Positions 43,889-53,509 of a DNA stretch of 64,000 nt are shown here, piece after piece; the stretch's first letter is position 1; each line of letters starts with the position of its first letter. A program made the translations under genes and the position numbers. The notes under the pieces are model-generated. The model made no database searches, had not been told where the DNA came from, and worked only from the letters and a program-made list of their open reading frames with translations. The stretch comes from Prochlorococcus sp. MIT 0701 (GTDB lineage Bacteria; Cyanobacteriota; Cyanobacteriia; PCC-6307; Cyanobiaceae). The stretch is from the NCBI RefSeq assembly GCF_000760295.1, contig NZ_JNBA01000039.1:310001-374000 (forward strand). Direction: 5' to 3'.

Positions 43889-44422
43889 TCAAGCACCTTT
43901 ATTCAATTCATCTGGGTCTAATGGGATTTTCTTGTAAGCAAGTGCTGTACGTCGGGCCAGCTTTAGGAAAGGATATATCAGCCTCGAGCGAAATGGTGAA
44001 GACATCAAAGTCTTAAGAACAGATAATAACTGAGCGGATGGTTCCATTTTTTTACATAACCACTGAATGGCCTCGGCCCCATGAAAAGCCTCATCACCTA
44101 CGATTAATATAGCTCCATCGCTGAGATCTAAGCCTCGAGATTTTAAATTATCTCGTAAAGGCTTTTCTGCTCGTCCATCACATATCTCCAAGCCCTGAAT
44201 ACCACTACGTAACTCACTCAATTCTGCAAAGTGGAGACAAAAAGGACAGCCGCCATCATAGATAAGTAACGGAATTGATGAGTATTCATCAAACAATGGT
44301 GTTTGCAGTTTCATGCATTCATCTGAAGTTCGTGATTGAGGAGGCGAAAGGTGATTACCAAGAATCTTTTCAATCTCCTGAATTATTTTAGTCCGATTCT
44401 TTAGGCACTTCGAGAGTTCCAA
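43889..44422 (-). CDS. DCC-family thiol-disulfide oxidoreductase-like protein
   Basis: 177 residues; the family core begins at PLLIYDGGCPFCLHFAELSE (about residue 51), with the DCC motif DGGCPFC, a CxxC in a thioredoxin-like fold, and GDEAFHGAEAIQWLC. The first 45 residues are not part of the family, so the true start may be ATG 44313 (MKLQTPLFDEYSS). It overlaps the upstream DUF3119 gene's end by 35 bases in this longer reading; the shorter start would leave a gap. Role unknown. Confidence 0.8.
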   Translation of the reverse strand: MELSKCLKNRTKIIQEIEKILGNHLSPPQSRTSDECMKLQTPLFDEYSSIPLLIYDGGCPFCLHFAELSELRSGIQGLEICDGRAEKPLRDNLKSRGLDLSDGAILIVGDEAFHGAEAIQWLCKKMEPSAQLLSVLKTLMSSPFRSRLIYPFLKLARRTALAYKKIPLDPDELNKGA

Positions 44423-44807
44423 CTCGAAGTCTCAACTGTTCTAAAAGCATGACAGGGTCAAAAAGGATCGGCATCAGATGAGGGCTTTTGACTTCGCGGA
44501 AGAACAAGATCCCTGGTATTTCCGGTAAGAACATTCGCCAGGCCAGCCAATTGGCAAATGGGAAGCGACGTAACTCCTCGTCTACTCGCCATATCACGAG
44601 ATCTTTATCGGTTAATTCCAAACGCAGCAGATAGGCTTGCACCAGCAAAAACACTGCGAATCCACACACCACAATCGTCGCCCAAGGATGTAGAGGGAGA
44701 GGTAGCATTGCCAGGCCAATAACGTACACCAATACGGGTAAGCGGATGCTTGGTTTGAGAATCACGCTCTGGCTTTGATCAGGCTGGCTTTCAGGTGTCG
44801 ATGACAT
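44388..44807 (-). CDS. DUF3119 membrane protein
   Basis: 139 residues from ATG 44807 (ATG 44813 adds two). Two adjacent transmembrane segments (LPVLVYVIGLAMLPLPLHPW and ATIVVCGFAVFLLVQAYLL) followed by a soluble domain with FPFANWLAWRMFLPEIPGIL and FFREVKSPHLMPILFDP. This is the cyanobacterial/plastid DUF3119 family; function unknown. Probably cotranscribed with the DCC protein downstream. Confidence 0.85.
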   Translation of the reverse strand: MSSTPESQPDQSQSVILKPSIRLPVLVYVIGLAMLPLPLHPWATIVVCGFAVFLLVQAYLLRLELTDKDLVIWRVDEELRRFPFANWLAWRMFLPEIPGILFFREVKSPHLMPILFDPVMLLEQLRLRVGTLEVPKESD

Positions 44808-45043
44808 TACCACTGAATTGAGGTTGTTATTAGGTTTTTGCCTCTAGCTCTTTTTAGATGAGTTTCTGCTAAAAGAGTTTTAAAAGGTGTTTTTCGTTAT
44901 AACTTTACGCTCCATTGTCAGCAGACAAAGAGCTTGTGAAAGCTCATCCACATCCTTATTTTCCTAGGATTAGCAACGGGATGTCACCAGTGTTCTGGAA
45001 GGGAACGGAGCTTGCAACAACGAATCGAAAGTGTTTTTTTGGC

Positions 45044-45553
45044 TTAGCTCTTTAGTCGGGTTCCTTCTTCGCAACTTAGCCACAACAAGATCATCACCAG
45101 GATTGGCATTGAAAGGTCTGTAAACAAGGTTGTTCCAACATTGGGGGGAGCGTCATTTGACTGGACAACCAGCGAATCAACATGCCCGAGCCCATCGGCG
45201 AAGAACCAGCTGGTATAGGCAACTATTGAGGCCACCAGGTAGTCACGACATCGCCGCCAAAACCACTCAACCCAAGGATGCCAATGGTGAGATTGGTGAA
45301 TGCCACTTCATTCTGGGATCGGCTATTTGGCCAGCCGATCTGCTCGGCGATGAACTGGCCAAACACTATATGCATTGCGAATCCATAAAGTCCCCCTAGA
45401 CCCATGACCCAAAAGGCGATCCAGAGCAGGGGTTGCTTCCGACCAGCGAATGATGTTCCCACTACGGCGAACCTGCAGGGCCCCGCATAGCAAAGCAATT
45501 AATGCGGTCCAAAGATCGATATGGCCAAAGATCAAGCGGACCAAGTGATTCAT
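45044..45553 (-). pseudogene. Twice-frameshifted membrane protein (DUF6790-like)
   Basis: Three minus-strand frames add up to one membrane protein. 45553 leftward: MNHLVRLIFGHIDLWTALIA and LLCGALQVRRSG. A shift near 45420 continues as LLWIAFWVMGLGGLYGFAMH, FGQFIAEQIGWPNS and NEVAFTNLTIGILGLSGF. A second shift near 45245 continues as YTSWFFADGLGHV and MPILVMILLWLS. The order fits a four-span DUF6790-type protein. Two independent frameshifts argue for a real pseudogene. Confidence 0.65.
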
Positions 45554-45717
45554 CAGATTAATTATTTTCCTCAGGATATTTGAAAAGCATATTGAGAGGT
45601 TCTTTTAGAGGGATATAGCCCAAAGAAGCAAACTTCTGCATTTCAAGATCATTTTCTAAGACTGTAAACGTCTATGGATTGATTGATCTGATCTCAATCA
45701 GTTTGATGGAACTCTTT

Positions 45718-46167
45718 TCAGCCAAGCTCTTTGGCGAAATGGTGAAACACAATGTTGAACCCTTGTTTTGCATAAAAGCGATGGGCTCCAAATCGCTCCA
45801 CTCCTGCATCTAGATGGATCTGCCTGCAACCCGCATCCCTTGCGATCCCCTCCAAGTGGCGCAACATCTGAACTGCCAGACCCTGGCCCTGATAGGTGGG
45901 GTTGGTCACAAGATCTCCCAGATAGAAGTAGCTGCCAAGCGATAGGGAAGAAGCCAAGCGATATCCCGCCAGGACTGCCAATGAAGAGGGTTGCTTCTGA
46001 TCAGTTGGATCGAAGTCTTGAAAGAGACCCAAAAGCACGTAGCCATGATCATTGCGTTGCAGCCCAAGACGGCTGATGAAATCAGCTTTGCCGAGTTTCG
46101 GATGAAGGTGGCGGATCAGGCCATAGGCCTCGTTCAACTCCGAAGGGGTGTTGAGTTCATGGATCAT
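45718..46167 (-). CDS. GNAT acetyltransferase
   Basis: 149 residues from ATG 46167 (MIHELNTPSELNEAYGLIRH); reading from 46224 adds 19. The acetyl-CoA motif is LGDLVTNPTYQGQGLAVQML (QGQGLA), followed by DAGVERFGAHRFYAKQGF, the standard C-terminal GNAT region. Single-domain, substrate unknown. Divergent from the glutamate decarboxylase gene with about 100 bases between, so they may share regulation. Confidence 0.88.
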   Translation of the reverse strand: MIHELNTPSELNEAYGLIRHLHPKLGKADFISRLGLQRNDHGYVLLGLFQDFDPTDQKQPSSLAVLAGYRLASSLSLGSYFYLGDLVTNPTYQGQGLAVQMLRHLEGIARDAGCRQIHLDAGVERFGAHRFYAKQGFNIVFHHFAKELG

Positions 46168-46264
46168 CAACCAACTCAGTTGTTTGTTATTGCACCTCCC
46201 ATCTTGCAAGGCTTCCTTGCTCAAGCAACGTCGTTAAGGTCATACATAGACACAAGAAAAAAGC

Positions 46265-47701
46265 ATGACCATACATCGTTCCAATCCCCGCTCTAACGAT
46301 CTGGAGGAGCATGCCATTGGGGAAACCGTTGATGAATTGGTCTCCCCCTTACCCTGCGCGACTTTCCCGCAAGAGTGCCGTCCAGCCTTGACGACATTTA
46401 ATTTGCTCAAGGATGAATTGTTGCTTGACGGCAACAGCAAACAAAATTTGGCCACCTTCTGTCAGACCTACGAAAGCCCCCAGGTGGCTGAGCTGATGGC
46501 CCTCGCGGTTGACAAGAACCTGATCGACAAGGACGAATATCCCCAAACCGCAGAGATTGAACGCCGTTGTGTTTCGATGATGGCTGATTTATGGCATGCC
46601 CCCAGTGAAGCTGTGGGATGCTCCACCATCGGTAGCAGTGAGGCCGCCATGCTGGGTGGCTTGGCTGCCAAATGGCGTTGGCGTGAACATCGCAAAGCGG
46701 CAGGTCAGTCGATCGATCGCCCCAACATCGTTTGCGGCAGTGTACAAATCTGCTGGACGAAATTTGCCCGCTACTGGGACGTTGAGTTGCGGGAGGTGGA
46801 GATGACCTCCGGCGAGCTCTGCATGTCTCCAGAACGAATGCTGGAGCAAGTGGATGAGAACACCATCGTTGTGGTGCCTACCCTGGGCGTCACTTATCAC
46901 GGCCTGTATGAAGACGTACAAGCCATCAGTCAGGCCCTCGATGAACTGCAACAGCGAAAAGGGCTCGACATTCCTATCCATGTGGATGCAGCCAGCGGTG
47001 GCTTTCTTGCTCCTTTCTGTGCCCCTGATCTAGCTCCCTGGGATTTCCGTTTGCCGCGCGTGAAGTCAATCAACTCCTCTGGCCATAAGTTCGGCTTAGC
47101 TCCTCTGGGTGTGGGTTGGGTTCTTTGGCGTGAGTCCAGTGATCTACCGGAAGGATTGGTTTTCCATGTGAGTTACCTAGGAGGCGATATGCCCACGTTT
47201 CAGATCAACTTCTCGCGGCCAGCGGGGCAGGTGATCTCCCAGTACTACGACTTTGTCCGCCTAGGTCGCGATGGTTATCAAGCCATCCATGGAGCGAGCT
47301 ATGCCAATGCTCAATACGTTGCTCAAGAACTCAAAAAGCTAGGCCCATTTGAGTTAATACATGATGGCAACCCAGCTCGTGGGATCCCCGCGGTGGTATG
47401 GACATTGCGAGCCGGCCAAGAGCTTGGTTTTAACCTTTACGACCTCTCTGATCGACTGAGATTGCGTGGTTGGCAGGTGCCGGCTTATCCATTTACAGGT
47501 GAACTTGCTGATAAAGCCTTTCAGCGGATCTTGGTAAAACGCGATTTCTCACGTGAAATGGCTGATCTCCTACTTACCGACATCCGCAACGCTATAACGC
47601 ATTTCGAGAGTCATCCTGTCAAGATCAGTCTTAATGCTGCTGAAGCAGCATCTACTAATCATCTCGGCCGTTCAATGGTTGAATGCCTTGATGCGCATTG
47701 A
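46265..47701 (+). CDS. gadB: Glutamate decarboxylase
   Basis: 478 residues, PLP-dependent, cytosolic; converts glutamate to GABA and CO2 with proton use. Family motifs: [33 protein letters not shown] (PLP-binding Asp/Ala), the Schiff-base Lys in [15 protein letters not shown], and [20 protein letters not shown]. Full length, no truncation. In many bacteria GAD supports acid tolerance; here a GABA shunt or nitrogen role is plausible. The next gene overlaps its end by 11 bases. Confidence 0.95.
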   Translation: MTIHRSNPRSNDLEEHAIGETVDELVSPLPCATFPQECRPALTTFNLLKDELLLDGNSKQNLATFCQTYESPQVAELMALAVDKNLIDKDEYPQTAEIERRCVSMMADLWHAPSEAVGCSTIGSSEAAMLGGLAAKWRWREHRKAAGQSIDRPNIVCGSVQICWTKFARYWDVELREVEMTSGELCMSPERMLEQVDENTIVVVPTLGVTYHGLYEDVQAISQALDELQQRKGLDIPIHVDAASGGFLAPFCAPDLAPWDFRLPRVKSINSSGHKFGLAPLGVGWVLWRESSDLPEGLVFHVSYLGGDMPTFQINFSRPAGQVISQYYDFVRLGRDGYQAIHGASYANAQYVAQELKKLGPFELIHDGNPARGIPAVVWTLRAGQELGFNLYDLSDRLRLRGWQVPAYPFTGELADKAFQRILVKRDFSREMADLLLTDIRNAITHFESHPVKISLNAAEAASTNHLGRSMVECLDAH

Positions 47702-48599
47702 TGATGCCCCCCCATTGGGGGCTTTGAATTTAAAGCGGGAGCATCCTCCAAACCTTCAGTCGCATTATTCGAGTCCATGGGGCACGACAGCTTGGCGGGA
47801 AGATGTTCCTGTTATCGACAGACCGCATGATTTAGAAGCTCATTCACGTTGGGGGCTGTGGACAAGTCGTCGTCTGCGAAAAGGCCATGGACCGCTGGAG
47901 CAAGGAAAGTATCGAACCTTGGCTCCGAAGCATATGGTTCAAGCATTACTGCGTGGGAAAGACGTCCATCGTCTTGAAGTGCGAACGGCCGTGGCGTTCA
48001 TCATTGGTCCGCTGTTGTTCGTTATTGGCAGTGTTTTGCTGATGAGCAAACTTGGCTCGGGTGCAGCGCTCTTGGCAATTGGCTCCGTTTTTTTTACGGC
48101 AGGAGGTTGGTTTCAGTTGGAACAGGCTTTGTTGGTGACCCGTGGTTTGCTCAATCGGAAGCAGCGCTGGGGCTGGTGTGGGATTTGGTGTGCGCTAACG
48201 CAAAGCATTGGCACCGTTCTTTTCAACATGGAGACATTTTCAACCTGGGGGTTGCCTACGCTGAATGGAACACCATGGCTAATGCTGGAGGTTGCTCCCA
48301 ACATTCTCGGGTCCGTGCTGTTTGTTATTTCGGCGATCTTCGGGCTTCTGGAGGTGGGTCATGGCCGCCTCTTCGTCATACAGCCGCACCATCTTGGTTG
48401 GTGGGTGGCTGTTGTGAATGCACTCGGATGTCTGTGGTTTATGCAAGCAGCCATCGCTGCTATCCCTGTAGATCTATCCATAGCCACTGTGCTTGATCCT
48501 CAGGTTGCAATCAGAGCAACCTTATTGGGAGCCTTAGCTTTTACTGCTGTAGGTGTGCTGAGCCTTGCCGAGTGTAGTGAGGATGAGGTTAAGACCTGA
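47691..48599 (+). CDS. Multi-span membrane protein, YrhK-like repeats
   Basis: 302 residues from ATG 47691, overlapping the glutamate decarboxylase end by 11 bases. A soluble N-terminal 90 residues is followed by about six membrane segments: [60 protein letters not shown]. The LFxIGSxLF pattern occurs more than once and resembles the YrhK family. The overlap implies coupled expression with gadB, so a transporter or sensor for GABA metabolism is possible but unproven. Confidence 0.7.
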   Translation: MRIDDAPPLGALNLKREHPPNLQSHYSSPWGTTAWREDVPVIDRPHDLEAHSRWGLWTSRRLRKGHGPLEQGKYRTLAPKHMVQALLRGKDVHRLEVRTAVAFIIGPLLFVIGSVLLMSKLGSGAALLAIGSVFFTAGGWFQLEQALLVTRGLLNRKQRWGWCGIWCALTQSIGTVLFNMETFSTWGLPTLNGTPWLMLEVAPNILGSVLFVISAIFGLLEVGHGRLFVIQPHHLGWWVAVVNALGCLWFMQAAIAAIPVDLSIATVLDPQVAIRATLLGALAFTAVGVLSLAECSEDEVKT

Positions 48600-48667
48600 A
48601 ATTGCCTTAAGGAGGGTGTTATCTCTTTGCTGATGACCAATAAAACTTATCTTACGACATAGAAATC

Positions 48668-48699
48668 AACTCCTAACTAGAAAGTTAAGGAGTTTTTTT
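48668..48699 (+). terminator. Rho-independent terminator of the gadB unit
   Basis: AACTCCTAACT pairs with AGTTAAGGAGTT (one bulge) around 4 bases and is followed by seven T. It lies 68 bases after the membrane-protein stop. Confidence 0.85.
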
Positions 48700-48778
48700 C
48701 TTCAAAGTAATATATTTCCATCTCTAGAATGCCACTATTAAGAAGATCGGTGTGCTCGTCTAAATATCCTATGGAGTT

Positions 48779-49309
48779 TCAGAATCGTCTTTGTGAGAAA
48801 ACACTCATCTGTACAACTCCTACATTCTGGGGGATGGGATTAGGGCCCCAAGGGATAGCAGAAACCGAATACACGTACAAGCCTGCGGGTGGATTCGTCA
48901 TGACATTGAAAGCCACAGTGACCTTGGCTCCGGGTGGAACAGCTTCCTGAAAGTTGATAGCGATCGATCGATTGCCGTCCTCGAAATTGGCTGATACCGG
49001 TACGGAGGGTCCAACCTGACGTGGCATTCCCAAAAATGCCTTTGGTTGAATAGGACCGTAATAGAAAGCAGGCTGAACACCGCGAATCTGTTTTAAGCTG
49101 ATTCCGCCGAGACCAGCGTCTGCTCCTTGTGGTAACTCGATCACGAAATAGAACTTTGCTCCACCTTCAAATGCATAGCTGCTGTAGTTAATTAATTTTG
49201 CCTTAGTCGGCACTGCCACAAAAGATGTCTGACCATTGATCTCAAGCGCTGGCGTATGGATTGGGAACAGCAAAAACGCCGCAGCCAATGCTGAAGGGAT
49301 CAGTTGCAT
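48779..49309 (-). CDS. DUF2808 exported protein
   Basis: 176 residues. A signal peptide (LIPSALAAAFLLFPIHTPA) is followed by the DUF2808 fold: AFEGGAKFYFVIELPQGADA, GPIQPKAFLGMPRQVGPSVP, VPPGAKVTVAFNVMTNPPAG and YSVSAIPWGPNPIPQNVG. This family is found only in cyanobacteria and is probably periplasmic. It directly abuts the upstream GST-domain gene (49309), so the two are likely one operon. Function unknown. Confidence 0.88.
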   Translation of the reverse strand: MQLIPSALAAAFLLFPIHTPALEINGQTSFVAVPTKAKLINYSSYAFEGGAKFYFVIELPQGADAGLGGISLKQIRGVQPAFYYGPIQPKAFLGMPRQVGPSVPVSANFEDGNRSIAINFQEAVPPGAKVTVAFNVMTNPPAGLYVYSVSAIPWGPNPIPQNVGVVQMSVFSQRRF

Positions 49310-50562
49310 CAGCTCGTGAGGAAAGGCTTGGGATTCTGATCAAAGCGATCGTAAATCGGAATTGGAGCTCCCATCTCAGGGCTATCGAGCTGGGCTGTTT
49401 GTTCAAGGGCTTGACGCAGCCGTCGAGCTGATATCAGTGGCATGTCTCGCGGAACTGAGATGCGATCCCTGAGGTAGCGCAATCCTCTAGCACTACCTGG
49501 ATCTGGTGAGCAAGAGGCCCCTAAAGCCATTCGTGTGAGCGTGGCCCTTAAGGGTTGATCGAAGCGAATAGCTCCAAGCGGGTTGAGTTCCAAAAGTCGT
49601 TGGTGATGCTTTAACACCCTTGACAGAGCAAGACCATCTGGCCGCGTCTTTGAGTTATCGGGATCAGCCCAGCAGGTTTCCAATTCTGCAAGGCCTTCAC
49701 CACAATCAATAGCTTCTGCCAGTTCTTGTTGTTTTGGATTAGGTGCAACCCAGCATCCACCCATCTGAGGCGGCAAGTCGTGGGCATGGGTATGGAAGTC
49801 ACCCTGTGTACCTCGATACACCTCCAATTCTTCGAGAGCCTTAAACCACTTGTGGATGGCGGGATGTTCTTCCCGCAGGCTGAAACCTTTGTAATACGCC
49901 AATGAGGCATTCATCCTTTCGACATAGGGGATAAACACCACATCGGCGCTTCCTGGACATGGGCTGGTTGGTGTATTGCTAGCTGGATCCAGCCAAGGTC
50001 CTTGTTCTGCTGACAGCTGGTGTTCCATCATCCGAGCTTTGATCTGGAATTGTTCTCGGCAAGCCTGTTCCTGCCTCTGATTCAATCGAGCTGTGCAAAG
50101 CCACCGACACCAGGCTCCAAAAAGTTGCCGTTCCAGATCTCGCAACTTAAGGGTGCGCGGTTCCTCCAACTGATGACCTAGAGGACCAAAGGCATGCTCT
50201 AGAGCTAACAAGATCTGATCACTTTCCGTAATCAAGCGCCCATCAAGCTCGAGGGCAGGAAGCATTCCTGAAGGCACTTTTTTCTTGAACCAGGCTTCCT
50301 TTTCCCCATAGCAGCGCATGGTGACTTTGCGAATCCTGTAGGGGATCTGCTTCCATTCGAGCCAAAGCCACACCTTCTGGCAGTAGGGGCACCAGGCGTG
50401 ATGGTCCCGATAAAGAGTGACCCTTAAAGCTTTTTCAGATTGCCCAAAGAGGCGCAAGGTGGCTTGGGCATTGGTGGGGCCATTGATTCGATCAGCCTCC
50501 GGCACTGTTAGCTCTGCTAAGGCCTGCCAGTCAAGAGCTTTTGTCGACGCTGCAGGAGGCAT
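49309..50562 (-). CDS. Glutathione S-transferase-domain protein with C-terminal extension
   Basis: 417 residues. After 45 residues, a GST N-terminal thioredoxin-like domain with CPYC in DHHAWCPYCQKVWLWLEWKQ and SGMLPALELDG, then an all-helical GST C-terminal part (ADVVFIPYVERMNASLAYYK). About 170 extra residues follow (e.g. FDQPLRATLTRMALGASCSP), unlike a normal 220-residue GST. The CPYC motif suggests thiol-disulfide or Omega-type activity. Cyanobacterial and plastid proteins of this layout exist, function unknown. Its stop overlaps the start of the DUF2808 gene by one base. Confidence 0.85.
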   Translation of the reverse strand: MPPAASTKALDWQALAELTVPEADRINGPTNAQATLRLFGQSEKALRVTLYRDHHAWCPYCQKVWLWLEWKQIPYRIRKVTMRCYGEKEAWFKKKVPSGMLPALELDGRLITESDQILLALEHAFGPLGHQLEEPRTLKLRDLERQLFGAWCRWLCTARLNQRQEQACREQFQIKARMMEHQLSAEQGPWLDPASNTPTSPCPGSADVVFIPYVERMNASLAYYKGFSLREEHPAIHKWFKALEELEVYRGTQGDFHTHAHDLPPQMGGCWVAPNPKQQELAEAIDCGEGLAELETCWADPDNSKTRPDGLALSRVLKHHQRLLELNPLGAIRFDQPLRATLTRMALGASCSPDPGSARGLRYLRDRISVPRDMPLISARRLRQALEQTAQLDSPEMGAPIPIYDRFDQNPKPFLTS

Positions 50563-50804
50563 AAATCCTTGATTTGAAGCCGCATCATCATGCCTGTTTC
50601 GAGTGCCTTTAGGTGCTTAGGCAAGAGGTTCTCGATTCAAATCAAATGATCAACCATTGATGTTGGATAAGCCAAGAGTTTCGGCCAATGCTCGATTGCA
50701 GAGAATCCATAACTCGTCGTTTTGAATGAGTCATGACAGGTTTACTGATCATTGTCGTCACGATCCCTGAGTAATCCTGGCGTTGCTTTCTTAAGGAGTT
50801 GACA

Positions 50805-50849
50805 ATGGATGCAGTGATCCTCGTCTCTTGGAGCATCCTTTTGATCTGA
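50805..50849 (+). CDS. Possible 14-codon leader peptide overlapping gor
   Basis: AAGGAG (50793-50798) sits seven bases before ATG 50805, which opens MDAVILVSWSILLI and stops at TGA 50847, twenty bases inside gor. The strong ribosome-binding site fits this frame better than the gor TTG 50828, which has none nearby. It may drive gor translation by coupling. Confidence 0.3.
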   Translation: MDAVILVSWSILLI

Positions 50850-52189
50850 TCGTGCTTGGCGCTGGCTCTGGTGGACTAGCCGCTGCTAAGCGAGCCGCAA
50901 GCCATGGTGCCAAGGTCGCCATCGTTGAAGGTGACCGTGTTGGAGGGACCTGCGTCATTCGCGGCTGTGTACCGAAGAAGCTGTTGGTCTACGGATCTCT
51001 TTATCGGGAACAGCTTGAAGTTGCCCCCAGTTTTGGAGTTGAGTTGAGTGATGCACACATCAATGCGGGGGTGTTGCTAGCCAATGTGCGTCAGGAGGTG
51101 GATCGTCTCAATGCTCTTCACATTGACCTGCTAGCCAAAAACGGTGTTGAGCTTGTGACGGGATGGGGGAGTTTTACGAGCCCAAACAGCGTGGCTGTCT
51201 CAAGGAACGGAGCCATCGATGCTTCACAGGAACTTCACGGCGATCACATTCTGATCGCGGTCGGTGGGCGTCCCCATCGTCCTGATATCCCAGGTGCGGA
51301 GTTGGGCTGGGTTAGCGATGACATGTTCATGCAAAGCAGCTTCCCCGACCGAGTGGTGGTGGTGGGGGCTGGATTTATTGCCTGTGAATTTGCCTGCATC
51401 CTCCATGGCCTTGGCGTCGAGGTCATCCAACTGGTGCGAGGGGATCACTTGCTGCGTGGCTTTGATCGGGAGCTCTCCACTGCAGTACAGGAGGGAATGC
51501 AGGGGAAGGGCATTGATCTTCGTTTTGGAGAAAACCCAGCCGCTCTAAAAGGCCAACCTAGCGATCTCGTCTTGTCAACCGAGAGTGGGGAACGCTTCTC
51601 TTGTGGGGGAGTTCTTCTTGCTACAGGACGACGACCCTTTTTGCAAGGACTCAACCTTGACGCTGCTGGGGTTGTTTTAGAAGGTCGACGTATTTCAGTG
51701 GATGCCAACCAATCCACAAATATCCCTCACATCTTTGCCGTAGGTGATGTCACAGACCGCATCAATCTCACTCCGGTTGCGGTTGACGAGGGCAGAGCTT
51801 TTTCGGACACTGTTTTTGGTAATAAGCGACGTCAAGTTAACCATGATCTCGTCGCTAGTGCTGTATTTAGTCAGCCTGAATTGGCGACTGTAGGACTTAA
51901 TGAAGAGCAGGCGATTGAACGTTATGGGGAAAACCAGGTCAAAGTGTATCGAGCTCGTTTTCGTTCTATGGCACAAGCACTACCGAAACGAGGCCCGAGG
52001 TGTTTGCTTAAGTTAGTCGTTGAGATCAATACTGACAAAGTTATTGGCTGCCATATGGTCGGAGAGCATGCAGCGGAAATCATTCAAATGGCTGCAATTG
52101 CTGTAGGGATGGGTGCGACAAAAGCTGACTTTGATCGCACCATGGCATTACATCCCACGGTTTCTGAGGAGTTTGTCACCATGACTTAG
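50828..52189 (+). CDS. gor: Glutathione reductase
   Basis: 453 residues, FAD- and NADPH-dependent disulfide reductase. FAD motif VLGAGSGGLAAAKRA, the redox-active pair GGTCVIRGCVPKKLLVYGS, NAD(P) motif VVVVGAGFIACEFACIL, VGDVTDRINLTPVAV, and the catalytic HPTVSEEFVT at the C-terminus are all present. The CVIRGCVPKK variant is typical of plant and cyanobacterial GR. Starts at TTG 50828 (MEHPFDLIVLGAG); an overlapping 14-codon frame with a good Shine-Dalgarno precedes it. Keeps glutathione reduced. Confidence 0.95.
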   Translation: MEHPFDLIVLGAGSGGLAAAKRAASHGAKVAIVEGDRVGGTCVIRGCVPKKLLVYGSLYREQLEVAPSFGVELSDAHINAGVLLANVRQEVDRLNALHIDLLAKNGVELVTGWGSFTSPNSVAVSRNGAIDASQELHGDHILIAVGGRPHRPDIPGAELGWVSDDMFMQSSFPDRVVVVGAGFIACEFACILHGLGVEVIQLVRGDHLLRGFDRELSTAVQEGMQGKGIDLRFGENPAALKGQPSDLVLSTESGERFSCGGVLLATGRRPFLQGLNLDAAGVVLEGRRISVDANQSTNIPHIFAVGDVTDRINLTPVAVDEGRAFSDTVFGNKRRQVNHDLVASAVFSQPELATVGLNEEQAIERYGENQVKVYRARFRSMAQALPKRGPRCLLKLVVEINTDKVIGCHMVGEHAAEIIQMAAIAVGMGATKADFDRTMALHPTVSEEFVTMT

Positions 52190-52399
52190 GGAGTATTGCT
52201 GAAGATAAATTCCATAGATCCTTTTAGTTGATCACTTGCGCCATTTGAGTCGTCCAGGCAAGGCCTTAGGGGATCTGTTACGGCTCGGCAAACAATGATC
52301 TTGCCGATGTATATGTTCTGATGTTCGTGTCACATGATATCGGTATCTTCGAATCAGTTGACTCGATTAGTCTCCATCTTCAGCAGGATGTTTGCTAGA

Positions 52400-53509
52400 T
52401 CAATCAACACGATGAGTTATTCGTTCTCTGCGCAGTTGACGCCAATACAACAAGGCTTGAAGCACTATCATAACGAGAACAATCGGTAGAACAATGCAGA
52501 GCATTGTCAATCGAAATCCATCCTGCCAAGTGGGTAGGGTGCGGGGGAGAACTTGATCGATCACATAAAAAACGTAGAGCCCTACGAGGATCCCTCCTTC
52601 AAGCCGGCTAATTCGTCCCTTGGTCCAAAAAATTGGCATGCAGGCAAGCGTGGTGAGCACCATCACAGGTAGATCTCGCTCAATGATCAAGCGATCGACT
52701 TGCAGCCCAGCCCCACCAGAGATCAAGGCACAACTACTCAGGACCAGAAGTTGATTAAGCAAGCTGCTGCCCACCACATTGCCGATCGCAAGATCTGTGC
52801 GGCCTCGTAGAGCAGCCACCAAAGATGTGAACAATTCCGGCATTGAGGTGCCAGCAGACACGATCGTGAGTCCGATGACGGTCTCACTCACTCCTAAGAG
52901 TGAAGCAGCATCGCTTGCCCCTTTAACCAGCTGGCTCGATCCGACGGTCAACAACAGGATGCCAAGCAAAAGGCGGATACAAGCTTTGATCCAACCGCCA
53001 TTGGCAGTTTCGCTATTGATCTGCGGCTCAGCCTCCACCATTCCATCCGGTTCCTCACGGGCCGTACGGATTTCCCATACAGAATTGATCACGAGAGCTA
53101 TCAAGAGGGCTACTCCGGCCTGCCATGTCACACGACCTGCTGAAGCCATTCCCCATACGGCTGCAGACACCGCTAGTAGCAGAGGAACATCACGTCGCAC
53201 TAAACGACTCTCCACCCTGAGTGGCAGCACAAGGGCACTGCTGCCGAGCACCACCATCACATTAAAAATATTGCTACCAACCACATTGCTCATGGCCAGG
53301 GCATCGGAGCCCTTGAGCACTGAACTCACACTGACGAACAGCTCGGGGGCACATGTGCCCAAGGCCACCACAGTGAGACCGATCACAAGCTCGGGTATAC
53401 CGAAGATCAGTGCAAGGGCGACGGAACCCTGCACAAACAGTTCTCCGCCCCCAAACAACAGGCCGATTCCTGCCAGCACTTGTAAAGCCGGTTCAAGGAA
53501 TTGCGGCAT
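52400..53509 (-). CDS. CaCA-family Na+/Ca2+ (or K+) exchanger
   Basis: 369 residues, about ten membrane segments. The two inverted alpha repeats are clear: IGLTVVALGTCAPELFVSVS with VVGSNIFNV, and IGLTIVSAGTSMPELFTSLV with VVGSSLLNQ. The G-T-x-x-PE motif (Glu is the ion ligand) is present in both halves. A hydrophilic loop lies between. YrbG-type exchanger, likely exporting Ca2+ by exchanging Na+ or H+. It is a single gene. Confidence 0.92.
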   Translation of the reverse strand: MPQFLEPALQVLAGIGLLFGGGELFVQGSVALALIFGIPELVIGLTVVALGTCAPELFVSVSSVLKGSDALAMSNVVGSNIFNVMVVLGSSALVLPLRVESRLVRRDVPLLLAVSAAVWGMASAGRVTWQAGVALLIALVINSVWEIRTAREEPDGMVEAEPQINSETANGGWIKACIRLLLGILLLTVGSSQLVKGASDAASLLGVSETVIGLTIVSAGTSMPELFTSLVAALRGRTDLAIGNVVGSSLLNQLLVLSSCALISGGAGLQVDRLIIERDLPVMVLTTLACMPIFWTKGRISRLEGGILVGLYVFYVIDQVLPRTLPTWQDGFRLTMLCIVLPIVLVMIVLQALLYWRQLRRERITHRVD

